A stretch of DNA of 64,000 bases from Micromonospora sp. WMMD961 (GTDB lineage Bacteria; Actinomycetota; Actinomycetes; Mycobacteriales; Micromonosporaceae). The position numbers and the translations under genes are program-made. Each line of letters opens with the position of its first letter. Position 1 is the first letter of the stretch. The stretch lies in contig NZ_JARUBJ010000002.1 in NCBI RefSeq assembly GCF_029626145.1, forward strand, positions 1,456,501-1,520,500. The letters are read 5' to 3'. Positions 50,335-58,529 of the stretch are shown here, one piece after another. The notes below the pieces were generated by a model that saw nothing but the letters and a program-made list of their open reading frames with translations, made no database searches and was not told the DNA's origin.

Positions 50335-50616
50335 ATGCTCACCATGACCGACAATGCCGTGCTCGTCATCCGTGACCTCGCCAACCAGCAGGACGTCGCC
50401 GAGGGCGGCGGCGTGCGTATCGCCGCCGACACCGAGGCCGGCTCGCTCTCGGTGGAGTTGGTGCCCGAGCCGGTGCAGGGCGACCAGGTGGTCGACAACC
50501 AGGGCGCCCGCATCTTCCTGGACGAGGATGCCGCCGAACTCCTCGGCGACGCCTCGGTGGACGCCACCGTCGACGACGAGGGCATCATCCAGTTCGGGTT
50601 CACCGAGAGGCAGTAA
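50335..50616 (+). CDS. HesB/IscA-like protein lacking cysteines
   Basis: 93 residues. The fold signature resembles A-type Fe-S carriers: MLTMTDNAVLVIRDLANQQ, GGVRIAADTEAGSLSVELVPEPVQGDQVV, ARIFLDEDAAELLGDASVDATVDDEGIIQFGF. The three cysteines that bind the cluster in IscA/HesB are absent, so it cannot be a normal Fe-S carrier. Very acidic. Its ribosome site is GAGGAG, eight bases before the ATG. It is common in actinobacteria under a HesB label; its true role is unknown. Confidence 0.8.
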   Translation: MLTMTDNAVLVIRDLANQQDVAEGGGVRIAADTEAGSLSVELVPEPVQGDQVVDNQGARIFLDEDAAELLGDASVDATVDDEGIIQFGFTERQ

Positions 50617-50625
50617 CCATCCGTC

Positions 50626-51693
50626 TCACCGCAGCGAGCGTCCGCGCTGTGGCGGACCGGGCCGAGGGTGCCACCTCGGCGCGGTGTCGTCGTCCGGGCG
50701 CGACAGCGTGGCGAGCACGTACGCCAGGTGGTGTGAGGTGCTCCAGGCCGCCCAGTTGGCGGCCGATCCGGCACCGGCACCCCGGCGGGCCCGGCGTAGC
50801 AGCTCGTGGTCACCCCAGGAGAACGCCGCCCCGGTGCTCGGCCAGTGCGGGGCCGACACCAGCGTGCGGCACAGGTCGGCGAACCGTTCCTCGCCCCGGC
50901 CCCCTCGCCGCGCCCAGCGGTAGATCCACCAGCTGCCGTCGTCGGTGTACCGCACCGTCGGCAGCCGGTCACCCGGGCCACCCGTGCCGGGCACGGCCGG
51001 GTGGACGCCGTAGTCGCCGTAGTCGACCCCGGCGTCGGCCAGCCGTCGCCAGAGCTGCCAGTCCCAGCGGTCCAGGCGGATCGGCTCGTCGGTCGGTAGC
51101 CGGGACAACGTCGGCGGCATCCCGCCCGCCGCCACCGTCACCGACCGCCAGGCGTGCCGGCGTGCCCAGTCGAGCAGCCGGCGCACCCGAGGTTCGGCCG
51201 CCCGCACATCCGCCGGGCAGCACACGTCCCCCGCGTCCACCACCAGGTCGCACTCCTCCGGGGCGAGGTCGGTGAACCGCCAGACCCGTTCGGCGGCGGC
51301 GGTGCTTCCGTCCGGCCCGGCACGGTCCTGTCCGGCCCGTAGGCGGATCAGCGCCCGTCGGCCGCACGCCCGTGCCGCGGCACCGTGCGCGACCAGCCGG
51401 TGGTCGCCCTCCGCGAGACCGATGACCGGCACCAGAGGTACGCCCCAACGGCTCAGCTCCGCTGCGCGGCTGTCGGGGAGGGCGCTGACGTCGACGGCCG
51501 GCAGTAGCCCGGGTGGTAGCCGGCGCAGACCGTCCAGGGTGGATCTGTCCACGGCACCGATCTCCAGGATCGGGGCGACCAGCGCGCTGGCGGTGAGGTC
51601 GAGGTGGCTCAGGGCATCCAGCTCACCGCGGCGACAGGCGAGGATGGGGCGGTAGACCGGTTCCGCCGCCCGGCTCCCGGGGGCGGGCACCAT
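50626..51693 (-). CDS. Beta family protein (phage T4 beta-like)
   Basis: 355 residues from ATG 51693. Family features: VYRPILACRRGELDALSHLD at the start, VAPILEIGAV, LDRWDWQLWRRL, and the diagnostic DYGDYGVHPAVP, followed by VRYTDDGSWWIYRWARRG. This matches the beta-protein family named for a phage T4 protein. Many members accompany small partner proteins in variable regions; the biochemical function is unknown. The ATG has TAGATT five bases upstream, suggesting a leaderless transcript; an in-frame start at 51726 lies upstream of that box. Confidence 0.75.
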   Translation of the reverse strand: MVPAPGSRAAEPVYRPILACRRGELDALSHLDLTASALVAPILEIGAVDRSTLDGLRRLPPGLLPAVDVSALPDSRAAELSRWGVPLVPVIGLAEGDHRLVAHGAAARACGRRALIRLRAGQDRAGPDGSTAAAERVWRFTDLAPEECDLVVDAGDVCCPADVRAAEPRVRRLLDWARRHAWRSVTVAAGGMPPTLSRLPTDEPIRLDRWDWQLWRRLADAGVDYGDYGVHPAVPGTGGPGDRLPTVRYTDDGSWWIYRWARRGGRGEERFADLCRTLVSAPHWPSTGAAFSWGDHELLRRARRGAGAGSAANWAAWSTSHHLAYVLATLSRPDDDTAPRWHPRPGPPQRGRSLR

Positions 51694-51698
51694 ACTTA

Positions 51699-51704
51699 AA
51701 TCTA
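51699..51704 (-). promoter_or_regulatory. -10 box of beta-family gene
   Basis: TAGATT on the minus strand, five bases before the ATG at 51693. Confidence 0.45.
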
Positions 51705-51748
51705 GCCAGGCATGGGCATGTGTCACAGCTTGTGGAGCCGGAATTCGA

Positions 51749-52663
51749 TTGCTCGACTGTCGCCTCCACGACTACTTTCCTCCGATGCCTGCGCCGACCC
51801 ACCGATACCGTTCCGACGACGAGGACAGCGGCCGGTGGGCCGGGTTCCCGTTCCGCGACGGCGACATCGTGATCAGCACCCGGTCCAAGAGCGGCACCAC
51901 CTGGATGCAGATGATCTGCGCGCTGCTGGTGCTGGGCACTGCGGAGCTGCCGGCACCGCTGAACGTGCTGTCGCCCTGGCTGGACTGGCTGGCCGAGCCC
52001 CGTGACGTGGTGTTCGACAAGTTGGCCGCGCAATCGCACCGGCGGTTCATCAAGACACACACCCCACTGGACGGGGTGCCCCTCGACCCCCGGGTGCACT
52101 ACGTGGTGGTGGCCCGGCATCCGCTGGACATGGCGGTCTCCCTCTACCACCAGGCGGGCAACCTGGACCGGGTACGCCTCGCCGAGCTGACCGGCCAGCC
52201 GGCCCCGGCCGGGCCGACCCAGGAGCGTGTGCCGGTGGAGCAGTGGCTGCGGAGCTGGGTCGAGCAGGAGGCGGACCCACGCGCCGAGCTGGATTCGCTG
52301 CCCGGCGTGATGCTCCACCTGAACGACGCCTGGGCGCGGCGACGCGAGCCGAACGTCGAGCTGGTGCACTACGACGACCTGGTGACCGACCTGGGAGCTG
52401 AGATGCGCCGGCTCGCCGACCGGTGGGACCTCCCGAGGCCGGGGCCGGAACTGGTCGAGGCGGCGACCTTCGGTCGGATGCGGGAGCGTGCCGACCGGCT
52501 CGCTCCGGACACGCTCGGTGTGCTGCGGGACCGCCGGGCCTTCTTCCGCCAGGGCGGCTCAGGCCAGGGCCGCGCACTGCTGAACGCCGAGGCACACGCC
52601 CGCTACGAACAGCGCGTGGCCGCGCTGGCCCCGCCCGACCTGCTCACCTGGCTGCACCGCTGA
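51749..52663 (+). CDS. Sulfotransferase (PAPS-dependent)
   Basis: 304 residues. The 5-prime phosphosulfate loop is KSGTTWMQM at about 50 and the 3-prime phosphate segment RHPLDMAVSLYHQ at about 128, with a late FFRQGGSGQGRALL matching RKGxxGDW. It belongs to the cytosolic sulfotransferase family and transfers sulfate from PAPS to an alcohol, phenol or amine. The start may be the TTG at 51749 or the ATG at 51785 (MPAPTHRYRSDDEDS); neither has a clear ribosome site. Confidence 0.85.
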   Translation: MLDCRLHDYFPPMPAPTHRYRSDDEDSGRWAGFPFRDGDIVISTRSKSGTTWMQMICALLVLGTAELPAPLNVLSPWLDWLAEPRDVVFDKLAAQSHRRFIKTHTPLDGVPLDPRVHYVVVARHPLDMAVSLYHQAGNLDRVRLAELTGQPAPAGPTQERVPVEQWLRSWVEQEADPRAELDSLPGVMLHLNDAWARRREPNVELVHYDDLVTDLGAEMRRLADRWDLPRPGPELVEAATFGRMRERADRLAPDTLGVLRDRRAFFRQGGSGQGRALLNAEAHARYEQRVAALAPPDLLTWLHR

Positions 52664-52706
52664 CCGATCCCGTTGCCCTCCGGCGCCCGCCGCGGCTCTC
52701 CGCCCG

Positions 52707-52781
52707 GTCGATCATGGAGTCGTGGTGCCTGGTTTGGTGCTATCGCAGCTACTTCGTCCCCACCACAACTCCATGATCGAC
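52707..52781. repeat. Long-armed palindromic intergenic element (REP/MITE-like)
   Basis: 21-bp arms at 52707-52727 and 52761-52781 (core GATCATGGAGTCGTGG) with one mismatch and a 33-bp loop. The GATCATGGAG...GTGGTG arm is, from memory, a recurrent intergenic palindrome in Micromonosporaceae genomes. It may also act as a terminator. Confidence 0.75.
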
Positions 52782-52830
52782 GGGGCGGGGTGGGGTGGGG
52801 TGGGGTGGGGTGGGGCGGGGTGGGGTGAGG
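52781..52830 (+). repeat. Ten 5-bp units (C/T)GGGG, G-quadruplex-prone
   Basis: Nine perfect and one imperfect tandem units of TGGGG or CGGGG follow directly on the palindrome. Four or more G-runs with 1-nt loops can form a parallel G-quadruplex on the plus strand. Copy number probably varies by slippage. Confidence 0.85.
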
Positions 52831-53065
52831 TGGGACGAGCGCGCGGCGCCGTTGGACCGTGGTCGCAACGTCGCCGCGCTCTGGCCGTCTCCCACCACCG
52901 CAGCCGTTCGGCGGTACGCCGGCGGGGACCTGGCTCGACCGGCCGTTGGTGCCGGTCGGGTTGTCGATCCCCGGTCTGCGCGGATCCAAACCCGCCGGAC
53001 GTGGGGAATTCCACCATCTGCGAGTCCCGGCGTGGCGCGCTGCCGAACGGGGTATGAGCGTCGGC

Positions 53066-53458
53066 ATGGAGCATTTCACGATCGCGACAGTCGCCGAGAA
53101 GAGCCCGGATTTCCGGCGGGTGCTGTGGACCGGTGAGCACACCCAGCTGGTCATCATGACCATCCCCGCCGGTGGCGAGATCGGCGAGGAGGTCCACGAC
53201 GGCATCGACCAGATCCTGACGTTCGTCAGCGGCGTCGGCGAGGCCCGGGTAGCCGGTGCGAAGCGGAAGGTCGTCGCGGGCGACCTGGTCGTGGTGCCGT
53301 CCGGCACCAAGCACAACTTCGTCAACACCGGGCCCAACCCGCTGGTGCTGTACACCGTCTACGGCCCGCCGGAGCACGCCGACCAGGCCGTGCACCGGAC
53401 CAAGGAGGAGGCCGACGCGGCCGAGGCGGCAGGCGAGGACGAGCCACCGACGGAGTGA
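53066..53458 (+). CDS. Cupin-domain protein
   Basis: 130 residues from ATG 53066 (MEHFTIATVAEKSPDFRRVLWTGEHTQ). Cupin motif 1 is EIGEEVHDGIDQILTFVSGVGEARV and motif 2 GDLVVVPSGTKHNFVNTGPNPLVLYTVYGPPEH. Two His residues (in VHD and KHN) plus Glu could bind a metal. The C-terminus is acidic and Ala/Glu-rich. An ATG at 53054 is an alternative. Small single-domain cupins of this type are common in actinobacteria; the reaction is unknown. Confidence 0.85.
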   Translation: MEHFTIATVAEKSPDFRRVLWTGEHTQLVIMTIPAGGEIGEEVHDGIDQILTFVSGVGEARVAGAKRKVVAGDLVVVPSGTKHNFVNTGPNPLVLYTVYGPPEHADQAVHRTKEEADAAEAAGEDEPPTE

Positions 53459-53506
53459 CGAGGCCGCCGGCTGCCTGATCCGGCCCGATGGGGGTACCCG
53501 CGGCGG

Positions 53507-55306
53507 GTGGAGCAGCAGCCGGCGATCTCCGACTACGCATTCCTCTCGGACTCTCGTTCCGGTGCCCTGGTCGGCAAGGACGGGTCGATCGACTGGTGGT
53601 GCCCGCACCGGTTCGACGGGGCGTCCGTGTTCGGGCGGCTGCTGGACCCGGGCGCCGGGCACTTCAAGCTGGCTCCGGTGGGCGTCGGCGGACCGGGGTA
53701 TCGGATGGAGCGGGCGTACCTGCCTGACTCCTTGGTGCTGCGGACTGTGCACCACACGCCGCAGGGCAGTGTGGCGGTCACCGACGCCCTCGCCGCCGAG
53801 GTCGGGGCACGCGCGCACGAGCTGGGCAAGAATTCACCCGCCGTGCTGATCCGAGTGGTGCAGGGGCTGTCCGGGCGGGTACGGATGGCGTTGGACTTCG
53901 CGCCCCGACCGGAGTACGGCCTGCTCACGCCGTACCTGCACGAGCAGCCGGACGGCGGGGTGCTGGCCGGCGCGGGGCCGGTGGTGCTGGTGTTGCGCGC
54001 CGGCGATCTGCACCTGCGGGCGGGCGTCGACCGGGTGAAGCACGAGTTCGAGGTCTCCGCCGGTCAGGTGATCGGGATGGACGTGGCGTTCGGTGAGGTG
54101 TACGGCACCCCGCCAGCGCGGGTCGAGCCGCTGGCCGCCCTCGCCGAGACGACGCGGGCGTGGCAGGCGTTCCGGGACACGCACATATACAAGGGGCGGT
54201 ACCCCGAACTCGTCCGGCACAGCGCGACGGTCCTGACCGGCCTCACGTACTCCCGCAGTGGAGCGGTCGCCGCGGCGTTGACCAGTTCGCTGCCCGAGCA
54301 GATCGGCGGCGACCGCAACTACGACTACCGGTACTCCTGGCTGCGCGATTTCTCGTTGACCATGCGCGCGCTCTGGGTGGCGGCCTGTCCGGAGGAGACG
54401 TCGCGGCTGTTCGCCTGGGCGGCCCGCTCGATCGGCCGGTTCGGCGACGAACCCGTGCCCGTGCTCTTCGGGTTGGAGGGTGAGCGGGACATCTCCGAGC
54501 ACCACTGCGACCACCTGCGCGGGTACCGTGACAGCCGGCCGGTCCGGGTCGGCAACGACGCGTGGCGGCAGCGGCAGCTCGACGTGCCGGGTGAGGTGAT
54601 GTCGGCGGTGTGGCGGTTGCGCGACTACCTCGGCGCGACGTTCGACGGCGAGCTGCGGGAGATGGTGCTGGGGCTGGCCGAGCAGGTGGCCGCGACGTGG
54701 CGGCTGCCGGACCGGGGGATCTGGGAGACCCGGGACGAGGAGCGCCACTACGTCTCGTCCAAGGTGTCCTGCTGGCTGGCCCTGGACCGGGCGGTGGGGC
54801 TCGCCGACCGGCTCGGCGACCGGGCCGACCCGCGCCGCTGGGCCGGGGTACGCGACGAGATCCGCGGCACCGTGCTGCGCGAGGGGTGGAACGACCGGAT
54901 CGGGGCGTTCACCGGCGCGTTCGGATCGGCGGAGCTGGACGCCTCGGTGCTCGCCATGCCGGTGGCGCGTTTCCTGCCGGCCACCGACCCGCGGATGCGC
55001 TCCACCATCGAGATGGTGGAGCGTGAGCTGGGCACCGAGGGCGGGTTGCTACGGCGGTGGACGACCGACCCGGCGGGCTTCCTGCTGTGCTCGTTCTGGC
55101 TGGTGGAGTGCCTGGTGATGGCAGGTGAGCCGAAGCGCGCCGAGGCGCTGTTCGAGCGGGTGGTCGGCTACTCCAACGACGTGGGGCTGTTCACCGAGCA
55201 GGTCGACCTGACCACCGGGATGCAGCTCGGCAACACCCCGCAGGCGCTCTCGCACATCGGGCTGATCAACGCGGCCTGGCGGTTGACCGAGCCGGAGAGT
55301 TTCTGA
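53507..55306 (+). CDS. Glycoside hydrolase family 15 protein (glucoamylase/trehalase-like)
   Basis: 599 residues. The N-terminal domain (DYAFLSDSRSGALVGKDGSIDWWCPHRFDGASVFGRLLD) and the (alpha/alpha)6 barrel with RNYDYRYSWLRDFSLTMRAL, KVSCWLALDRAV and TEQVDLTTGMQLGNTPQALSHIGLINA match GH15. Glu in the FTEQVD motif and an earlier Glu would be the acid/base pair. Members are glucoamylases or acid trehalases without signal peptides, acting on intracellular trehalose or maltodextrins. GTG start at 53507. Confidence 0.9.
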   Translation: MEQQPAISDYAFLSDSRSGALVGKDGSIDWWCPHRFDGASVFGRLLDPGAGHFKLAPVGVGGPGYRMERAYLPDSLVLRTVHHTPQGSVAVTDALAAEVGARAHELGKNSPAVLIRVVQGLSGRVRMALDFAPRPEYGLLTPYLHEQPDGGVLAGAGPVVLVLRAGDLHLRAGVDRVKHEFEVSAGQVIGMDVAFGEVYGTPPARVEPLAALAETTRAWQAFRDTHIYKGRYPELVRHSATVLTGLTYSRSGAVAAALTSSLPEQIGGDRNYDYRYSWLRDFSLTMRALWVAACPEETSRLFAWAARSIGRFGDEPVPVLFGLEGERDISEHHCDHLRGYRDSRPVRVGNDAWRQRQLDVPGEVMSAVWRLRDYLGATFDGELREMVLGLAEQVAATWRLPDRGIWETRDEERHYVSSKVSCWLALDRAVGLADRLGDRADPRRWAGVRDEIRGTVLREGWNDRIGAFTGAFGSAELDASVLAMPVARFLPATDPRMRSTIEMVERELGTEGGLLRRWTTDPAGFLLCSFWLVECLVMAGEPKRAEALFERVVGYSNDVGLFTEQVDLTTGMQLGNTPQALSHIGLINAAWRLTEPESF

Positions 55307-55362
55307 TCGCTCGGGGACGTCTCCCGGTCGAAATCCTGCAACAGACCTGCAAGCGTCAGGCA

Positions 55363-55417
55363 TTGACGGTGATGCTTGCGCAGTCCTAGCCTCGAAGCAG
55401 CGGGAAAGCCCTTTCCC
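55363..55417 (+). promoter_or_regulatory. Pectate lyase promoter with LacI-type operator
   Basis: -35 TTGACG (55363-55368), 18-bp spacer, -10 TAGCCT (55387-55392), then the palindrome GGGAAAG-CC-CTTTCCC (55402-55417) ten bases downstream. The arrangement fits a LacI-family repressor blocking transcription. A direct repeat CTGCAA-N5-CTGCAA lies upstream near 55336-55352. Confidence 0.65.
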
Positions 55418-55563
55418 AAGGTCTTTTCTCCCGCTTCGCTCCGCTTCGGATCCCGGGCATCCGACCGGGGCGCGCACCGATCCCAGACGAAGGCACCGCC
55501 GTGTCGACACGTCCCCAGGCGGTCGTCGAGGGATCGCCACCACACGCGTCAAGGAGGACAACT

Positions 55564-56946
55564 GTGCAGAAAAGACGATCCCCCGGCCGACGACCACTCC
55601 TGCTGGCGGTGGGCGTCGGCGTGACGGTGGCAGCCCTTGCCGCCGGCATGACCTCGGCCTTCGCGGCCACCGTCTTCAGCGACGACTTCAACGACGGCAA
55701 CACGTCCGGCTGGTCCAAGTCCGGCGGCACCTGGACCGTCGACGGCTCGGGCGTGCTCAACCAGTCCAACGCCGGCAGCGAACTGGCCCGGCAGTTCGCC
55801 GGCCAGACCAGTTGGACCAACTACTCCGTGCAGGCCCGGGTGCGGCCGGCGAGCTTCGGCTCGTCCAGCGCCCTGGTCGGGCTGGCCGCGCGGTCCAGCA
55901 GCAGCACCAAGATGTACCGGCTGGCCCTGCTCGGCTCCGGCCGGGCCGAGCTGCAGGCGGTCAACGGCAGCTCCCTCACCGCGATCGGGTCCGCATCGCT
56001 GGGCGTCGGCACCGGCACCTGGTACACCCTGCGCATCGAGGTCAGCGGCAGCACCATCCGCGGCTTCGTCAACGGCACGCAGATCGCCGCAGGCAGCAAC
56101 AGCCTGGTCGGCGCGGGCCGGATCGGCCTGGTCACCGCGTACGCCGGCGGCGGCTTCGACGACGTGCTGGTCGACTCCGCCGGTGGCGGCACGCCGAGCA
56201 CTCCGCCGCCCACCACCACGCCGCCGCCGACCAGTCCGCCGCCGACCACGCCGCCGCCGACCAGTCCGCCGCCGCCTGCGGGTTGGCCGACGCCCACCGG
56301 CAACCAGAAGGTGGACGCCACGATCCCGGTGTCCGGGAGCTTCGACGGCGGGCTCAAGCGCTACTACGGCATCGGTGACGGCGGGCAGAGCGAGAGCCAG
56401 GACCCGATGTTCGAACTGGCCGCCGGCGCCACCCTCCGCAATGTGATCATCGGTGCGCCGGCCGGTGACGGCGTGCACTGCGAGGGCGACTGCACGCTGG
56501 TCAACGTCTGGTGGGAGGACGTCGGCGAGGACGCCGCCACCTTCCGCGGCGGCACCACGTACACCGTCGACGGCGGCGGCGCCCGCTCGGCCAGCGACAA
56601 GGTCTTCCAGCACAACGGTTCGGGCACCGTCTACATCAAGAACTTCCGGGTGGAGAACGCCGGGAAGCTCTACCGCGCCTGCGGCAACTGCTCGACGTCG
56701 TACCAGCGGCACGTGGTGATCGACAACGTGTCGGTGCGGAACACCGACGCGATCGCCGGCATCAACACCAACTGGGGCGACACCGCCCGGTTCAGCCGGA
56801 TCACCATCATCGGCGACCCGGATCGGGAGACCTCGATCTGCGTGAAGTACAAGGGCGTGCCGAAGGGGAGCGAGCCGACCGAGATCGGCGAGGGCGCGGA
56901 CGGGGTCAACTGCCTCTACTCACCCTCCGACATCACCTACCAGTAG
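55564..56946 (+). CDS. Secreted PL3-type pectate lyase with N-terminal beta-sandwich domain
   Basis: 460 residues. GTG 55564 is preceded by a strong AAGGAGG. The signal peptide is RRPLLLAVGVGVTVAALAAGMTSAFAA, followed by a LamG/DUF1080-like sandwich (FSDDFNDGNTSGWSKSGGTWTV ... YTLRIEVSGSTIRGFVNGTQI). A TPPPTSPPP linker leads to the PL3 beta-helix (GDGVHCEGDCTLVNVWWEDVGEDAATFRGG, KVFQHNGSGTVYIKNFRVENAGKLYRACGNC). It cleaves polygalacturonate by beta-elimination outside the cell, calcium-dependent as in the family. It is likely carbon-source regulated. Confidence 0.9.
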   Translation: MQKRRSPGRRPLLLAVGVGVTVAALAAGMTSAFAATVFSDDFNDGNTSGWSKSGGTWTVDGSGVLNQSNAGSELARQFAGQTSWTNYSVQARVRPASFGSSSALVGLAARSSSSTKMYRLALLGSGRAELQAVNGSSLTAIGSASLGVGTGTWYTLRIEVSGSTIRGFVNGTQIAAGSNSLVGAGRIGLVTAYAGGGFDDVLVDSAGGGTPSTPPPTTTPPPTSPPPTTPPPTSPPPPAGWPTPTGNQKVDATIPVSGSFDGGLKRYYGIGDGGQSESQDPMFELAAGATLRNVIIGAPAGDGVHCEGDCTLVNVWWEDVGEDAATFRGGTTYTVDGGGARSASDKVFQHNGSGTVYIKNFRVENAGKLYRACGNCSTSYQRHVVIDNVSVRNTDAIAGINTNWGDTARFSRITIIGDPDRETSICVKYKGVPKGSEPTEIGEGADGVNCLYSPSDITYQ

Positions 56947-56955
56947 GCACCGCAC

Positions 56956-56986
56956 GCCGGCACCCCGCCGCCCGCGGGGTGCCGGC
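56956..56986. terminator. Hairpin terminator between convergent genes
   Basis: Perfect 12-bp arms GCCGGCACCCCG (56956-56967) and its complement (56975-56986), 7-nt loop. Confidence 0.8.
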
Positions 56987-56988
56987 TC

Positions 56989-58179
56989 TCACCCCAGCAC
57001 GGGTACGCCGGACACGTCGACGGTGTCCGGATACTTCAGTCCCGCGCCGGTGTTGAGCACCACCACCCGTTCGCCGGCCCGGATCCACCCGCCGGCGCGC
57101 AGATGCCGCGCCGCCGTCAGGCAGGCCGCACCCTCCGGGCAGAGCAGCAGCCCCTCCCGACCGGCGAACTCCCGAAGGTCGGCCAGCAGGTCGGCGTCGT
57201 CGACGGCCACGGCGGTGCCGGACGACTCCCGCACCGCCGCCAGGATCAGCTCGTCACCCAGCGGGGCCGGCACCGTGATGCCGAACGCCACGGTGTGTGC
57301 GCCCTCCCACGGCCGCGCCCGATCCTCACCCTCGGCGAACGCCCGCACGATCGGCGCGCAGCCGGTCGACTGCACCGCCACCAGTCGGGGCAGCTTGTCG
57401 CCGATCCAGCCCAGCTCGCGCAGCTCGTGCATCGCCTTGTGGATGCCGATCAGGCCGACACCGCCGCCGGTCGGATAGATGATCACGTCCGGGATCTGCC
57501 AGCCGAGCTGCTCGACGATCTCGTACCCCATCGTCTTCTTGCCCTCGAGCCGGTAGGGCTCGCGCAGCGTGCCGGCGTCGAAGATCGTCCCGTTCGATTC
57601 CGCGATCAGCTCTGCCACCCGCCGACCGGCGTCGCTGATCAGCCCGTCCACCAGGCGAAGGTCGGCGCCGGCGGCGACGCACTCGCGTCGGCAGATGCTC
57701 GGCGCGTCCAGCGGCATGACGATGGTGGCGCCCATTCCGGCCCGCGCGGCGTACGTGGCCCAGGCCGATCCGGCGTTGCCGTTGGTGGGCATGGCGATCC
57801 GCTCGACGCCCAGCTCGCGGGCGCGGCTCACCCCGACCGCCGCGCCGCGTGCCTTGAACGAGCCGGTCGGGATCAACCCCTCGTCCTTGATCATGAGGTC
57901 CGTGATGCCGATCTCGGCGCCGTAGGCCGGGGCGCGCAGCAGCGGCGTCCAGCCCTCACCGAGCGTCGTGACGTGCCGTGGATCGCCGACCGGCAACAGC
58001 TCCCGGTAGCGCCACAGGTCGGCCGGGCGCAGCGGGAAGCGTTCCGGGGTGACCGCCTTCGCCACCGCCGGCAGGTCGTAGCGGGCCAGCACCGGGGAGC
58101 CGCACTCGCAGAGGTTCTGCAACTGGTCGGCGGCGTGCTCCCGCCCGCAGCGCGGGCAGTCCAGGTGGGTCAGGTACAC
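56989..58179 (-). CDS. Threonine synthase-like PLP enzyme
   Basis: 396 residues from GTG 58179, with GAGGAGC upstream. A zinc-ribbon-like CPRCG ... CECG opens the protein. The PLP lysine is in GSFKARGAA, the phosphate-binding loop in TNGNAGSAWATYAARAG, and PTGGGVGLIGIHKA is the second glycine-rich loop. It should convert O-phosphohomoserine to threonine, or act as a paralogue. It may not be the only threonine synthase of the genome because no hom or thrB is adjacent. Confidence 0.85.
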   Translation of the reverse strand: MYLTHLDCPRCGREHAADQLQNLCECGSPVLARYDLPAVAKAVTPERFPLRPADLWRYRELLPVGDPRHVTTLGEGWTPLLRAPAYGAEIGITDLMIKDEGLIPTGSFKARGAAVGVSRARELGVERIAMPTNGNAGSAWATYAARAGMGATIVMPLDAPSICRRECVAAGADLRLVDGLISDAGRRVAELIAESNGTIFDAGTLREPYRLEGKKTMGYEIVEQLGWQIPDVIIYPTGGGVGLIGIHKAMHELRELGWIGDKLPRLVAVQSTGCAPIVRAFAEGEDRARPWEGAHTVAFGITVPAPLGDELILAAVRESSGTAVAVDDADLLADLREFAGREGLLLCPEGAACLTAARHLRAGGWIRAGERVVVLNTGAGLKYPDTVDVSGVPVLG

Positions 58180-58193
58180 GTCGCTCCTCGCCG

Positions 58194-58436
58194 TCAGACC
58201 GCCTCGGCGCTCAGCCAGTGCCGGCCGCGCCGCCCCGGCTCGTAGGCCGAGTCCAGCCGCGTGCCGACCGCGCCCGGCAGATCCTGCTCCTGCCCGGCGC
58301 GCAGGGCCTCGTCGCCCGCGCCGGGGAACCACGGCGGAGTCTGCCAGTGCGTACCCGCCAAGGCCAGCCCATCGAGCAGATCCCGGCGTTGCGCGTACGG
58401 CGCGTCGACGCTGCCCACGCCCTCCAACCCCGGCAC
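58194..58436 (-). CDS. Possible small protein upstream of threonine synthase
   Basis: 80 residues from GTG 58436: VPGLEGVGSVDAPYAQRRDLLDGLALAGTHWQTPPWFPGAGDEALRAGQEQ and on. Composition is more protein-like (Trp-Gln-Thr-Pro-Pro-Trp-Phe) than the shadow frames around it, and its stop lies 14 bp before the threonine synthase start. No family recognised and no ribosome site seen. It could instead be part of a longer decayed gene. Confidence 0.35.
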   Translation of the reverse strand: MPGLEGVGSVDAPYAQRRDLLDGLALAGTHWQTPPWFPGAGDEALRAGQEQDLPGAVGTRLDSAYEPGRRGRHWLSAEAV

Positions 58437-58529
58437 ACCCGCGTACTCCGGCAGGCCGGAGCGTCGCGCTGGCCGCCGGAGTGTCCGTTCGCTCGGCAGC
58501 AGGCGGCTCGGCGGGGTAGAACGGACCTC

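Larger units (their letters stand above)
52664..53065. other. Gene-free gap with palindromic element and G-rich tandem repeat
   Basis: 402 bp between the sulfotransferase and the cupin. It holds the inverted-repeat element and the GGGGT repeat listed separately. Open frames through it encode low-complexity Pro/His and are not credible. Confidence 0.7.

Noticed and set aside
52781..52830. CRISPR-like appearance of short repeats
   Set aside because: Units are 5 bp and contiguous without spacers; no cas gene is present.
52712..53818. Minus-strand frame with PHPTPPHPTPP repeats
   Set aside because: The repeats are translation of the GGGGT tandem tract and the rest is antisense to the cupin and GH15 genes.
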